A stretch of 64,000 bases of DNA from Candidatus Uhrbacteria bacterium (GTDB lineage: Bacteria; Patescibacteriota; Patescibacteriia; 2-12-FULL-60-25): positions 1 through 64,000 of the forward strand of contig QEVR01000001.1 in NCBI GenBank assembly GCA_003576745.1. The letters are read 5' to 3'. Positions within the stretch are counted from its first letter, which is position 1; every line of letters begins with the position of its first letter. The translations under genes were made by a program, and so were the position numbers. The notes under the pieces were generated by a model. The model was given only the letters and a program-made list of their open reading frames with translations, was not told where the DNA came from and made no database searches. Positions 22,088 through 30,886 of the stretch are shown here, piece by piece.

Positions 22088-24616
22088 ATGGCGGACAAGA
22101 GACCGTTCAGCGAATATGAGCCCAAGTGGCAGGAACGCTGGGAAATTGACGGCGTTTATTGCGCCGAGGATGTTCCGTTATCGAACAAAGCGGAAAAATT
22201 CTACGGCCTGATCGAGTTTCCGTACCCCTCCGGCGAGGGATTGCATGTGGGACACCCGCGTTCCTATACGGCGATCGATGCGGTGACGCGCAAGCGGCGC
22301 ATGGAAGGGAAAAACGTGCTCTATCCCATCGGCTGGGATGCCTTCGGCTTGCCGACGGAAAATTACGCGATCAAAACTAAAACCAAGCCGCAGGATGCGA
22401 CGGCCAAGAATGTCGCGAACTTTAAGCGCCAGTTAAAAAGCATCGGCTTCGGCTTTGACTGGACGCGCGAGGTGAATACGACGGATCCCTCCTATTACAC
22501 ATGGACGCAGTGGATGTTTTTACAGTTCTTCAAAGCACGATTCGACGAGAAAAAGGGAAAAGCGGTTTATGTGAAAGATCCGGACGCTCCCGTCCCCGCA
22601 AATAGTCAAGAACGACACGCCAACAGCCAGCCCCGCCTGGCCTACAAGGCCACGACGAACATCAACTGGTGCCCGCGCTGCAAAATCGGTTTGGCGAACG
22701 AAGAGGTTGTTGCTGGCGCTTGCGAACGCTGCGAGTCGCCGGTGGAACGCCGCGAAAAAGCGCAGTGGATGATCGGCATTACGAAATATGCGGACCGCCT
22801 GATTGAGGATTTGGACACCGTGGATTATCTCGACAAGATCAAAATCCAGCAGGTGAATTGGATCGGCAAAAGCGAAGGCGCATACGTGGATTTCGAGCTT
22901 TCTTCCGGCGATATCGTTACCGTCTTCACCACGCGTCCCGATACGCTTTTCGGCGTAACCTATCTGGTGTTTTCGCCGGAACATCCTTTTGTGCATCAAT
23001 GGGTGCGTGAAGGCGCGGCCCTGAACGGCGACGAGATGATGGCGTATCAAAAACAAGCTGCGGCCAAAACCGATATCGAGCGCGGCGCCGACAACAAAGA
23101 AAAAACTGGGGTACTCGTACAAGGCATTACAGCCGCACATCCCGTAAACGGCGAACAGCTCCCGGTGTACATCGCCGAGTATGTGCTCGCCGGTTATGGC
23201 ACGGGCGCCATTATGGCCGTGCCCGCGCATGATGAGCGGGATTTTGCATTCGCAAAGAAATTTGATCTTCCCATTGTGGAAGTCGTGGAGCCCACGGAAT
23301 CCGTGGAAGGGTGCTTTTCGGGAGAGGGAACGGCGGTCAACTCCGATTTTCTAAACGACCTTTCGACACGGAATGCGAAAGAGACCATGATCGCTTGGTT
23401 GGAAAAGCAGGGGAAAGGAAGCCGCACCATCAACTACAAACTCCGCGACTGGGTGTTTTCGCGCCAGCGATACTGGGGCGAACCCATTCCCATTATCATC
23501 TGCAAAGACTGCGGTTATGTGCCGGTTCCTGAAGACCAGCTCCCCGTGTTTTTGCCGGAGGTTGATTCGTATGAGCCCACGGATACCGGCGAGTCGCCGC
23601 TTTCCAATATCCGAGATTGGGTGGAAGTGCCGTGTCCGCATTGTGGCAAGCCCGCCGAACGTGAAACGGACACCATGCCCAACTGGGCAGGGTCGAGCTG
23701 GTATTTCCTCCGATACTGCGACCCGCATAATGGCAAGGCTTTTGCCGACCCGGACAAGCTCAAATTCTGGATGCCCGTCGACCTCTATAACGGCGGCATG
23801 GAGCACACCACGCTGCATCTGTTATATTCCCGCTTTTGGCACAAGGTATTGTGGGATCTCGGACACATTCCACGCGCATGCGGGCCGGAACCCTACGCCG
23901 TGCGCCGTTCGCACGGACTCATTCTGGCCAAAGGAGGAGAAAAAATGTCCAAGTCCAAAGGCAATGTGGTGAATCCGGACGATATCGTGCGGCAATACGG
24001 CGCGGACGTGCTTCGCGTGTATGAAATGTTCATGGGGCCATTCGATCAGCCCGTGCCATGGGACACGAATGGCATCGAAGGCGTGAAACGGTTCCTCGAT
24101 AAAGTATGGCGCATGCAGGAAATCGTTGATTCAAAAGGTGAAGACCTTGAGCCTCCGACGCTTGTCCATCAAACCGTCAAAAAAGTGAGCGAGGACATTG
24201 ATACGCTCCATTTCAACACGGCGATATCGGCGCTCATGGTGATGGCCAACGCATATGTGACGGGGAAAGCCGTTACCGTTATGCCGCCGAATGTCTATCG
24301 AATCTATCTCAAACTTCTCGCGCCCTTTGCGCCGCATCTGGCGGAGGAGCTCTGGCACAGGCTCGGCGAAGAGTCGTCCATCCATCTTTCCGCATGGCCA
24401 TCGTATGATCCCATCAAAACCGTCACATCGAGCTTTGAACTTGTGGTGCAGGTAAACGGCAGGGTCCGCGATCGCTTTCGGGTTCCGGCAAGCATTTCCG
24501 AACAGGATGCCATTGCCAAAGCGCTTGCATCAGCGAACGTACAAAAGCATCTGGAGGGAAAAGAACCGAAGACTGTCAAGTACATCCAAGGCAAACTGGT
24601 TACTATCGCAACATAA
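22088..24616 (+). CDS. leuS: leucyl-tRNA synthetase
   Basis: 842 residues, near the usual length for bacterial LeuRS. HIGH-type motif GEGLHVGHPRSY, zinc-binding NWCPRCKIGLANEEV with CERCESP, the CP1 editing domain with FTTRPDTLFGVTYLV and GYGTGAIMAVPAHDERDF, second zinc region ICKDCGY, the GGMEHTTLHLLYSRFW leucyl-specific part and KMSKS near residue 618 (GGEKMSKSKGNVVNP). The anticodon-binding and C-terminal domains are complete. An insertion-like stretch (VPANSQERHANSQPRLAYKA) lies near residues 170-190. It charges both Leu tRNAs, including the UAA isoacceptor encoded at 8.95 kb. Confidence 0.98.
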   Translation: MADKRPFSEYEPKWQERWEIDGVYCAEDVPLSNKAEKFYGLIEFPYPSGEGLHVGHPRSYTAIDAVTRKRRMEGKNVLYPIGWDAFGLPTENYAIKTKTKPQDATAKNVANFKRQLKSIGFGFDWTREVNTTDPSYYTWTQWMFLQFFKARFDEKKGKAVYVKDPDAPVPANSQERHANSQPRLAYKATTNINWCPRCKIGLANEEVVAGACERCESPVERREKAQWMIGITKYADRLIEDLDTVDYLDKIKIQQVNWIGKSEGAYVDFELSSGDIVTVFTTRPDTLFGVTYLVFSPEHPFVHQWVREGAALNGDEMMAYQKQAAAKTDIERGADNKEKTGVLVQGITAAHPVNGEQLPVYIAEYVLAGYGTGAIMAVPAHDERDFAFAKKFDLPIVEVVEPTESVEGCFSGEGTAVNSDFLNDLSTRNAKETMIAWLEKQGKGSRTINYKLRDWVFSRQRYWGEPIPIIICKDCGYVPVPEDQLPVFLPEVDSYEPTDTGESPLSNIRDWVEVPCPHCGKPAERETDTMPNWAGSSWYFLRYCDPHNGKAFADPDKLKFWMPVDLYNGGMEHTTLHLLYSRFWHKVLWDLGHIPRACGPEPYAVRRSHGLILAKGGEKMSKSKGNVVNPDDIVRQYGADVLRVYEMFMGPFDQPVPWDTNGIEGVKRFLDKVWRMQEIVDSKGEDLEPPTLVHQTVKKVSEDIDTLHFNTAISALMVMANAYVTGKAVTVMPPNVYRIYLKLLAPFAPHLAEELWHRLGEESSIHLSAWPSYDPIKTVTSSFELVVQVNGRVRDRFRVPASISEQDAIAKALASANVQKHLEGKEPKTVKYIQGKLVTIAT

Positions 24617-24617
24617 G

Positions 24618-24646
24618 GCGGGGAATCTTCCCCGCTGTTGCATTTT
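24618..24646 (+). terminator. terminator after leuS
   Basis: GCGGGGAA-TC-TTCCCCGC followed by TGTTGCATTTT. The T-run is interrupted, so strength is moderate. Confidence 0.6.
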
Positions 24647-24675
24647 CTGCGCGTCTGATAGCGTGTCCGCGCAAT

Positions 24676-25986
24676 ATGCGCGTTGCTGTTATTGGAACAG
24701 GATATGTCGGACTCGTATCCGGCGCCTGTCTGGCGGATGTAGGTCATCGCGTGACGTGTGTGGATGCGGTGTCGGAAAAAATCGAACATCTCCGCCGCGG
24801 CAAACTGTCAATTTTTGAACCAGGGCTGGAAGAACTTTTTGTCCGTAATACCGAGGCCGGACGTCTGTCTTTCACTACGTCATACGGTCAGGCTTTATCG
24901 GGAGCGGACATCGTTTTTGTGGCTGTGGGTACGCCGTCAGCGGACGACGGTTCGGTAGATATGAGCGCCTTTGACGCGGCGGTTTTGTCCATCGCAGAAG
25001 CGCTTTCCGGTTATGCGGTCGTGGCAAACAAAAGCACCGTTCCGGTGGGGACGGCCGAGCGCGCGGAGGGCATGATCCGGTCGGCGTATGGCGGAGATTT
25101 TAACGTTGTTTCGAATCCCGAGTTTCTCCGCGAAGGGCATGCGGTATTCGATTTTTTGCATCCGGCGCGCATTATCGTCGGTTCGGCATCCGCACGCGCG
25201 ACGGATATGATGCTGCGTCTTTATGCGTCTCTCGATGGCAAAAAGCTCGTTATGGACCGGAGGAGCGCGGAGCTCACGAAATATGCGGCAAATGCTTTCT
25301 TGGCCGCGAAAATTAATTTCATCAATGAGATTTCGCATTTGGCGGAATCCGTGGGCGCCGACATCGACGAGGTGGCAAAGGGCATCGGCAGCGATCCGCG
25401 CATCGGCAATGATTTTTTACGGCCCGGTCCCGGATGGGGCGGAAGCTGTTTCCCCAAGGACGTGCGCGCTCTCATTCGTCTCGCGGACCGGCACGGGGAA
25501 GCCCTTCCCATTACGCGGGCCGCATATGCCATGAATGCGCGTGCGCGCGTCCGGATTATTGACCGGCTCGATCGGGCCATAGGCGGCTGTTCGGGCAAGC
25601 GCGTCGCCGTCTTCGGGCTTGCTTTTAAGGGAAATACAAACGATACGCGCGAATCGGCGTCCATTGACCTTATCAATCATCTGCTTCAACGGGGCGCGGA
25701 GGTTCGTGCATATGATCCGGTGGCCCGCCTTCCGTCCGGCGTACTCCATAACGGGTATGAGCTCGTCCATGCCGGAAGCGTGTATGAGGCCGCGGAGGGC
25801 GCGGACGCATGCATTCTTGCCACGGACTGGGAAGAATTCCGCGCCATGAATTTGCCGGAGCTTGCGTCCTGCATGTCGGGAAATTGTCTGTTTGACGCCA
25901 GAAATCTTCTGGATTCCGCGGAGGCCATGCGGTCAGGACTCATGTATCTCTGCATCGGAAAACCGTCCCGTCATTCGCTGTTCTGA
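24676..25986 (+). CDS. ugd: UDP-glucose 6-dehydrogenase
   Basis: 436 residues. Rossmann start MRVAVIGTGYVGLVSGACLA, FVAVGTPSADDGSVDMS, NKSTVPVGTA, SNPEFLREGHAVFDFLHPAR, the lysine-bearing KYAANAFLAAKINFINEISH, and the catalytic cysteine in PGPGWGGSCFPKDV. The last third (KRVAVFGLAFKGNTNDTRES) is the second NAD-binding domain. It makes UDP-glucuronate by two successive NAD-dependent oxidations, a precursor for acidic surface polysaccharide and so a plausible partner for the flippase and ligase genes at the left end. Stops with UGA. Confidence 0.96.
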   Translation: MRVAVIGTGYVGLVSGACLADVGHRVTCVDAVSEKIEHLRRGKLSIFEPGLEELFVRNTEAGRLSFTTSYGQALSGADIVFVAVGTPSADDGSVDMSAFDAAVLSIAEALSGYAVVANKSTVPVGTAERAEGMIRSAYGGDFNVVSNPEFLREGHAVFDFLHPARIIVGSASARATDMMLRLYASLDGKKLVMDRRSAELTKYAANAFLAAKINFINEISHLAESVGADIDEVAKGIGSDPRIGNDFLRPGPGWGGSCFPKDVRALIRLADRHGEALPITRAAYAMNARARVRIIDRLDRAIGGCSGKRVAVFGLAFKGNTNDTRESASIDLINHLLQRGAEVRAYDPVARLPSGVLHNGYELVHAGSVYEAAEGADACILATDWEEFRAMNLPELASCMSGNCLFDARNLLDSAEAMRSGLMYLCIGKPSRHSLF

Positions 25987-26181
25987 TACGGTATTTTGTT
26001 GATTCGGTTCGGGACATCGTTTTGAAAAAGGCGATTTTTTGACCGTACATAACGCTTGACGCGGGAGAGGTTTTATTGCTATGACCGTTTCGGTGTTGAT
26101 TTGCACATTCTTTTTGCACGACATCCTGCAATATGCAGGAACCGGCATACTCGCCTTGGACGCGTATGAGGAATAGGCGCC
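25987..26181. other. intergenic with promoter
   Basis: Holds a promoter for the 26182 gene and an untranslated leader of about 90 bases. A 31-codon frame from 26082 to 26177 begins on the -10 box and is unlikely to be expressed. An ATATTGCAGG-like inverted word pair (TCCTGCAATATGCAGGA, 26127-26143) could form a small hairpin. Confidence 0.45.
26056..26085 (+). promoter_or_regulatory. promoter of the 26182 gene
   Basis: TTGACG (26056-26061), 18-bp spacer, TATGAC (26080-26085). Confidence 0.6.
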
Positions 26182-26652
26182 ATGAAGAACAAAAGAGCCA
26201 TGGCCTATGCCATAACCGTGGATTATGCTCTTCGGCCTGCGGAGGGCCTTCGTGAGGCCTTCGACCGCGTAGGGCAGGAATTTTGGGACGTTTCCGGTTG
26301 GGAACGTTTGGAGGTTTGCCTCAAGGTTCCCTGCGACGGCACCAGGGAAATAACCGTTCATCTCATCGAATTCGGCGAGGGTATTTCAACGGCGGATGCG
26401 CTTCGCGCTTTGGGACAGCGGGGGTATCGCCCAGCGACCTTCGAAGAATTCGTCGCATTCATCTCGGCGTATCCCGGGACAGTCAGCGAAGTGCCGATTG
26501 CGGCCGCAGGCACACGGGGGTTGTGGAAAGGCTGTATACCCTGCCACGCGTTCGCCTCTCTCGAAGACTCGAAACGGTGTCTGACCGTTGCCGACGAATG
26601 GAGCGGACCGTGCTTCCATCTGGCCGTCCGCCACCTCCGTCTCATGCACTAG
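26182..26652 (+). CDS. small Patescibacteria-type orphan protein, 156 aa
   Basis: Soluble alpha/beta product. The central part ALGQRGYRPATFEEFVAFIS, YPGTVSEVPIAAAGTRGLWK, CIPCHAFASLEDSKR resembles a small cytosolic family seen repeatedly in Patescibacteria genomes (RGYRPATxxELLAF type), with no known function. The N-terminal part is divergent. Cysteine pair CIPC may be structural. It is followed by the ComEC gene on the same strand. Confidence 0.65.
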   Translation: MKNKRAMAYAITVDYALRPAEGLREAFDRVGQEFWDVSGWERLEVCLKVPCDGTREITVHLIEFGEGISTADALRALGQRGYRPATFEEFVAFISAYPGTVSEVPIAAAGTRGLWKGCIPCHAFASLEDSKRCLTVADEWSGPCFHLAVRHLRLMH

Positions 26653-26747
26653 GGCCACAATGTTTTCCGCGGCGCGTTTGCAAAAGCAGATGTGCCGCGT
26701 TTTTTTGCCGAAAAACAGCATGCGCAAAATGTGCTACGGAATGGAAT

Positions 26748-28223
26748 ATGGGCGCACATTCCGTTCCGCGCATCATGACGGCGGCATCTTTTGGATTCCT
26801 GTCCGGCATTCTGCTGCATGCCGGGTGGCTCCGGCCCGTCCCGTTTCTGGCGATGGCCGTCGCCATGCTTCCGCTTCTGTTTGTCCGCCACCGTATCGTC
26901 TGCATCGGGTATGCGGCCTGTCTCTTCGGCTTTATCCGCTTCGACATGACGCTTCCATTGCCTTCCGAGGCGCTGGCCGAAGCGGTTGGGCGCGAGGCGA
27001 GCTTTATCGGGATTGTCCGGGAGATGCGCATCTATCAGGCAACGATTGCCGTGCGGACTATGGACGATAGGGTCGTTTCATCGCGTTCGCTCATTTCGGT
27101 TTCCCCGGGAAGCGCAACGCTCTCCGAAGGGCAGACGGTGCGCGTCGCATGCCGCCTCGCCATGCTGGACCTTGCGGACAAGAAATCTCGTTTTCTTGCG
27201 CGCCGCGGGGCCTTCTTTCAATGCAAAGGAACAACCGTCGTTCGTCTTGTCGCATTCGCGCCGCCGTATTTCGCACCCGCTGCGCTTGCCAATTGGCGCA
27301 AGGCCTTGTCCGCGCGCATACGCGCGGTTTTTCCCGGCGATGAAGGCGCGCTGCTTTCCGGCATTCTGTATGGCGAGCGCGGCTTTACCAAACGCATGAA
27401 CGACGCGTTCCGCATGGCGGGCATGACGCATCTTATTGCTGTGTCCGGTTCGAACATTACGCTCGTTGTTTCACTCTTTGTGCCTTTTTTGCTCGTGCTC
27501 GGCTATCGTCGCACATCGGCCATTGTCCTTTCCGGACTGGGAATTCTTTTGTTCGCGTTTTTCGTAGGCGCGGAAGCCTCCGTCATTCGCGCCGCCATTA
27601 TGGGCTGGCTCGCCCTGCTTGCGCGCGCTTTCGGCCGCAAGCCGAAAGCCGGGCACCTGCTCCTTGTGGCTGCGGCCGTTATGACGCTCGCCGATCCCTG
27701 GGCGCCTGCCTTTGATGCCGGATTCGCTCTGTCGTTTTTGGCTACGTGGGGGCTCATTGCATTGAGTCCATTCGTCTCAGAGCGTCTCCGTTTCGTACCC
27801 GAGCGTTTCGGGCTGCGTGAAATCACCGCGACGACCTTTTCGGCCACCCTCGTCACGACGCCATACAGCCTGTGGGCGTTTCAAGAGAGCTCGCTCGCCG
27901 GGCTCATCACCAATCTTTTCGCCATCCCGCTCATCGGGCTTGCCATGGCATGGGGCGCCCTTGCCATTGCCGTCGGTCCCGTCATTCCGGCAGTTGCATG
28001 GCCTGCGCAGGGCTTCCTGCATGCCATCCTCCGCATCGCAGAAACGGCGAATCGATTTCCCTGGCTCGCATATGCATTGCCGATCCCGCTTTGGGCCATG
28101 GCGGCGATTTATACACTGATCGCAGGCGCCGGCATGCATCTCAAACGGAAAAAATATCCACAGCCTGGGGTCCTGGAGGCCCATATTCCGTCCCGCATCC
28201 GCGCCTTTGTCAGAGCGTTCTGA
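26748..28223 (+). CDS. comEC: ComEC/Rec2 competence channel core
   Basis: 491 residues from the ATG at 26748 (26775 is the alternative; no strong ribosome site). An N-terminal membrane part and OB-like region (EASFIGIVREMRIYQATIAV, GQTVRVACRLAM) precede the competence domain: SGILYGERGFTKRMNDAFRM, AGMTHLIAVSGSNITLVVSL, GAEASVIRAAIMGWLALLAR, DAGFALSFLATWGLIALSPF. ComEC forms the inner-membrane pore for single-stranded DNA uptake. The C-terminal metallo-beta-lactamase-like nuclease domain of full-length ComEC (usually 700 or more residues) is absent; the protein ends with a basic tail after the last membrane segment. Confidence 0.9.
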   Translation: MGAHSVPRIMTAASFGFLSGILLHAGWLRPVPFLAMAVAMLPLLFVRHRIVCIGYAACLFGFIRFDMTLPLPSEALAEAVGREASFIGIVREMRIYQATIAVRTMDDRVVSSRSLISVSPGSATLSEGQTVRVACRLAMLDLADKKSRFLARRGAFFQCKGTTVVRLVAFAPPYFAPAALANWRKALSARIRAVFPGDEGALLSGILYGERGFTKRMNDAFRMAGMTHLIAVSGSNITLVVSLFVPFLLVLGYRRTSAIVLSGLGILLFAFFVGAEASVIRAAIMGWLALLARAFGRKPKAGHLLLVAAAVMTLADPWAPAFDAGFALSFLATWGLIALSPFVSERLRFVPERFGLREITATTFSATLVTTPYSLWAFQESSLAGLITNLFAIPLIGLAMAWGALAIAVGPVIPAVAWPAQGFLHAILRIAETANRFPWLAYALPIPLWAMAAIYTLIAGAGMHLKRKKYPQPGVLEAHIPSRIRAFVRAF

Positions 28224-28926
28224 CGTGAGGCGTTTGTCATGTTCCCCAAGGATTCTTTTAGGCATGCGCCGGATGTCGAGCGTCGAGAAGATGCATTCCG
28301 TGTCATCCCGGAACGTGACAGTTTTCTACGATGTATGCGCATTGTCATGTCTCGTTATGCGTTTCTGACACATTCGATTGACCGTCTTTCCATGTATTTT
28401 ACGATGAAGATGTGACCGTAATGCGCCGGAGAGGGCGCAGAACGGACGCACCTCAACATTGCGAAGACGATCGATGCAGAAGCAGAAGAGGTCGCCGGTA
28501 CGGGCGGCGTGTCACGGGTGGTGCCGGCACGACTGCCGCGGGATGGTTGTTCGTCGCAACTGGCCCGCCGAAGTACCCCGGGGGAATGCGATCTCAAGCT
28601 CTCGGTTCACGGAAGGAAAACGCTTCCGAAAGACGCATGCGCGGCGTTCCGCCTGCAATGTGCAAAGCCGTCCGGCAAAGCATTGCACGGCCCGATTGTC
28701 GGCACCCGACACGGCGCCGCCGCTCATGGCGCATCGACATCGCCATCCGCCGCTCCGCGCCTGCCCGACGAAGGCATGCCGCGAACGGCGCATGTGGGGA
28801 GGGACCTGTATGGAGGCCCTCCCCCGCGAGGCCCTTCTTTTCATCCCACGGACATGTAGGTGGGATGCCGGAACGGGCGTCACCGTGACGTTTCATCCGT
28901 CGCACTTTTCACAAAAGGAGATTGAC
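28224..28926. other. 700-bp intergenic region, no confident gene
   Basis: A 58-codon frame at 28239-28415 (MFPKDSFRHAPDVERREDAF, VIPERDSFLRCMRIVMSRYA) is open and not repeat-derived but has no ribosome site. The following 500 bases give only Arg-rich, low-quality frames on either strand. A hairpin GGGGAGGG-N13-CCCTCCCC lies at about 28796-28826, and CGTCACCGTGACG at about 28879, near the lipoprotein start. The region may hold a long leader for the lipoprotein gene. Confidence 0.35.
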
Positions 28927-30735
28927 ATGGTTTCTCGAAAGGCTCTTTGCCTGATGCTGTTTTGCGCGGCGGTCGTTCTGGCGATCGCCTGCGGAAGTTC
29001 GGACAACAGGGAACCTCAAGACCCCGGCGTCCCCATCAATTCAATTGCGGAGCAGGGCAGCGCGGCTTGCACTGCCGCATGGTTCCGCTATCCCACCACC
29101 CCGGCCGATTTCGCGAAGCTCTACAAGAACCGCGGCTTCTATACGGACGGGAATCATCTGGGTCGCGACATCGCCTATCCCGAAGGTACGGGGATTCATC
29201 CAATCGCCTGCGGGGCCATCAGGGTCTATCGTCCGGCAACGGGCTATGGCCGCCTCGTTACGGTCATCGAACACACGCTTCCGGCCCCGGTGAGCGTCGA
29301 GAACGGCGTCGGCAAAACCGTCAGCGTCAAAACCTTCCTGTCCATCTACGGGCATCTTCGGACGAGTCTGGGTCCAAAGCCGGACGGATCGGTGACGGAT
29401 CTTGATTTTCGGCCCGGCGACGGCATTGGGACGGACGAGACGCTGGGGTATGTGGACGCGGATGCCACGAACGGGGACGGCGCGGAACACTTGCATCTCG
29501 GCATTCGGCTGCAAAGCTATGCCGAGGCCGTCGCCACCGACCCGTATCCCTTCCGCGGCTATGACGATCCCGTGTCGAGCAAGAGAACATGGTTTGCGGA
29601 TCCCGACACTTTCCTGAAAAGTCTTATGAAGGCGAACATGACGGTACGCTGGCATCCGACGGGAACCATTCTCACGCGGCAGACCGACGGGACGCATTGG
29701 CGCGTCGGGAAGGAATCGCTTTCTTTCATTCCACCGGCGGTGTTTCTCGCGGATCATCTTGCCGGCCGCGATATACCGGTGTCGGATGAAGAATTCCACT
29801 GCCTTGGCGGCCGGACACAGGATGTCGTTTCCGAGCTGGCCGGTCACAAGCTCATCCGTTTCAGCGGCAAGCCGGCAGTGTACGAATACGCGGGCACGGC
29901 TCCCGGTTCCTCGCGATGGACATTCCTGAATGAACCGTCGTTCTTTTCGTGGGGGTGGGCATTCGGACAGGAAGAAGTCCAACCCGCGTCTGCGGAAGCC
30001 GCGTTTTTCGGCCAAACGAAAAACGCCGGATATCGGCGGCTTCGCGAAGGCTCGCTCGTGAAAGGAAAAGGGGAAAGCGAGGTATCCGTGGTCTCGGACG
30101 GGCGCCGTCTGCCAATCTACGACTGGGCAACCTTTCTCGCGCTCGGCTACAAGCCGGAGCAGATTTACGAGGTCGACCCGGGAGTCATCGACGAGACCGC
30201 AGGTCCGCGAGGCCCGGTGATAACGCCGGATGACATTCAGGTGTGTCATACGCCAACGTCATGCGTTACGGATTGCGGGGGACCTCCTCCGCCGTCTTCA
30301 CATGCGGATGCGGGGAATAATGCGCCTGCCGATGCCGGAGCGCCACCGGATCAACCCAAACCTGCAGACGCGGGATCCGTGAATGAGAGCCAACTTCTCC
30401 TCACGTTTCAGGGTCCCATTGCCGGAGCGTATACACTTGCCGGATGGTGGCCCGGGCATGACTGGCAGACCATTGCCGCATGCCCTGACACGAATACGGG
30501 CGACAAGGAGTTCGTCTGCGATCTCGGATTTCTTTCCGGCGCATCCTCGTTCGAGTTTCAGGTGAATCTCCCGGATGGGCGATACTGGGGAGACCAGTCC
30601 TGCGGCACCGGCGGATGCAATACGCCCGTCGGCACGCTCGTCATTACCAAAGGAGGCGCGATCGTTCCATACAGCTTCATCCCTAATCCGTCCGGGGCGC
30701 CGTACTATAATGGACTGCTCGCTCCCGTTCCCTAA
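28927..30735 (+). CDS. lipoprotein with M23 (LytM-type) metallopeptidase domain
   Basis: 602 residues; start ATG 28927 with AAAAGGAGA seven bases upstream. Lipoprotein signal with lipobox AIAC (Cys22). The zinc-site residues of M23 peptidases are visible: H77 and D81 in NHLGRDIAYP, H188 and H190 in AEHLHLGIRL. Such domains cut peptide cross-links in peptidoglycan. A long middle region follows (EEFHCLGGRTQDVVSELAGH), then a proline/alanine-rich linker with repeated ADAG, and a C-terminal beta-rich domain (PIAGAYTLAGWWPGHDWQTI, FEFQVNLPDGRYWGDQSC) that looks like a carbohydrate-binding fold. The linker style and composition recall myxobacterial secreted proteins, so acquisition by transfer is possible. 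Confidence 0.75.
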   Translation: MVSRKALCLMLFCAAVVLAIACGSSDNREPQDPGVPINSIAEQGSAACTAAWFRYPTTPADFAKLYKNRGFYTDGNHLGRDIAYPEGTGIHPIACGAIRVYRPATGYGRLVTVIEHTLPAPVSVENGVGKTVSVKTFLSIYGHLRTSLGPKPDGSVTDLDFRPGDGIGTDETLGYVDADATNGDGAEHLHLGIRLQSYAEAVATDPYPFRGYDDPVSSKRTWFADPDTFLKSLMKANMTVRWHPTGTILTRQTDGTHWRVGKESLSFIPPAVFLADHLAGRDIPVSDEEFHCLGGRTQDVVSELAGHKLIRFSGKPAVYEYAGTAPGSSRWTFLNEPSFFSWGWAFGQEEVQPASAEAAFFGQTKNAGYRRLREGSLVKGKGESEVSVVSDGRRLPIYDWATFLALGYKPEQIYEVDPGVIDETAGPRGPVITPDDIQVCHTPTSCVTDCGGPPPPSSHADAGNNAPADAGAPPDQPKPADAGSVNESQLLLTFQGPIAGAYTLAGWWPGHDWQTIAACPDTNTGDKEFVCDLGFLSGASSFEFQVNLPDGRYWGDQSCGTGGCNTPVGTLVITKGGAIVPYSFIPNPSGAPYYNGLLAPVP

Positions 30736-30756
30736 TCTTCCAATCTTCCTTGTTTC

Positions 30757-30793
30757 GCGCGGCCCTGGACCCTCCGGCAGGGCCGCGCATTTT
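30757..30793 (+). terminator. terminator after the M23 lipoprotein
   Basis: GCGCGGCCCTG (30757-30767), ten-base loop, CAGGGCCGCGC (30778-30788), then ATTTT. Confidence 0.88.
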
Positions 30794-30838
30794 ATCCACA
30801 GCCGCTGTATATGCCTATGTGATAAGGTAGGACGGTTT

Positions 30839-30857
30839 ATAGAACAAATATAGAACA
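30839..30857 (+). promoter_or_regulatory. LexA operator (SOS box) of recA
   Basis: ATAGAACAAATATAGAACA: same direct repeat as at lexA and dinB but in the opposite orientation relative to its gene, with one base different in the spacer. It ends 29 bases before the recA ATG. Confidence 0.85.
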
Positions 30858-30886
30858 CTATCATTCTTGATCCGCGTAATGTTTGT

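Noticed and set aside
26283-26747. In-frame extension upstream of ComEC
   Set aside because: It overlaps the 26182 gene in another frame and gives basic, structureless text.
28459-28926. In-frame 156-codon extension upstream of the M23 lipoprotein
   Set aside because: It would bury the lipoprotein signal peptide inside the protein; the ATG at 28927 has a good ribosome site and starts exactly at the signal.
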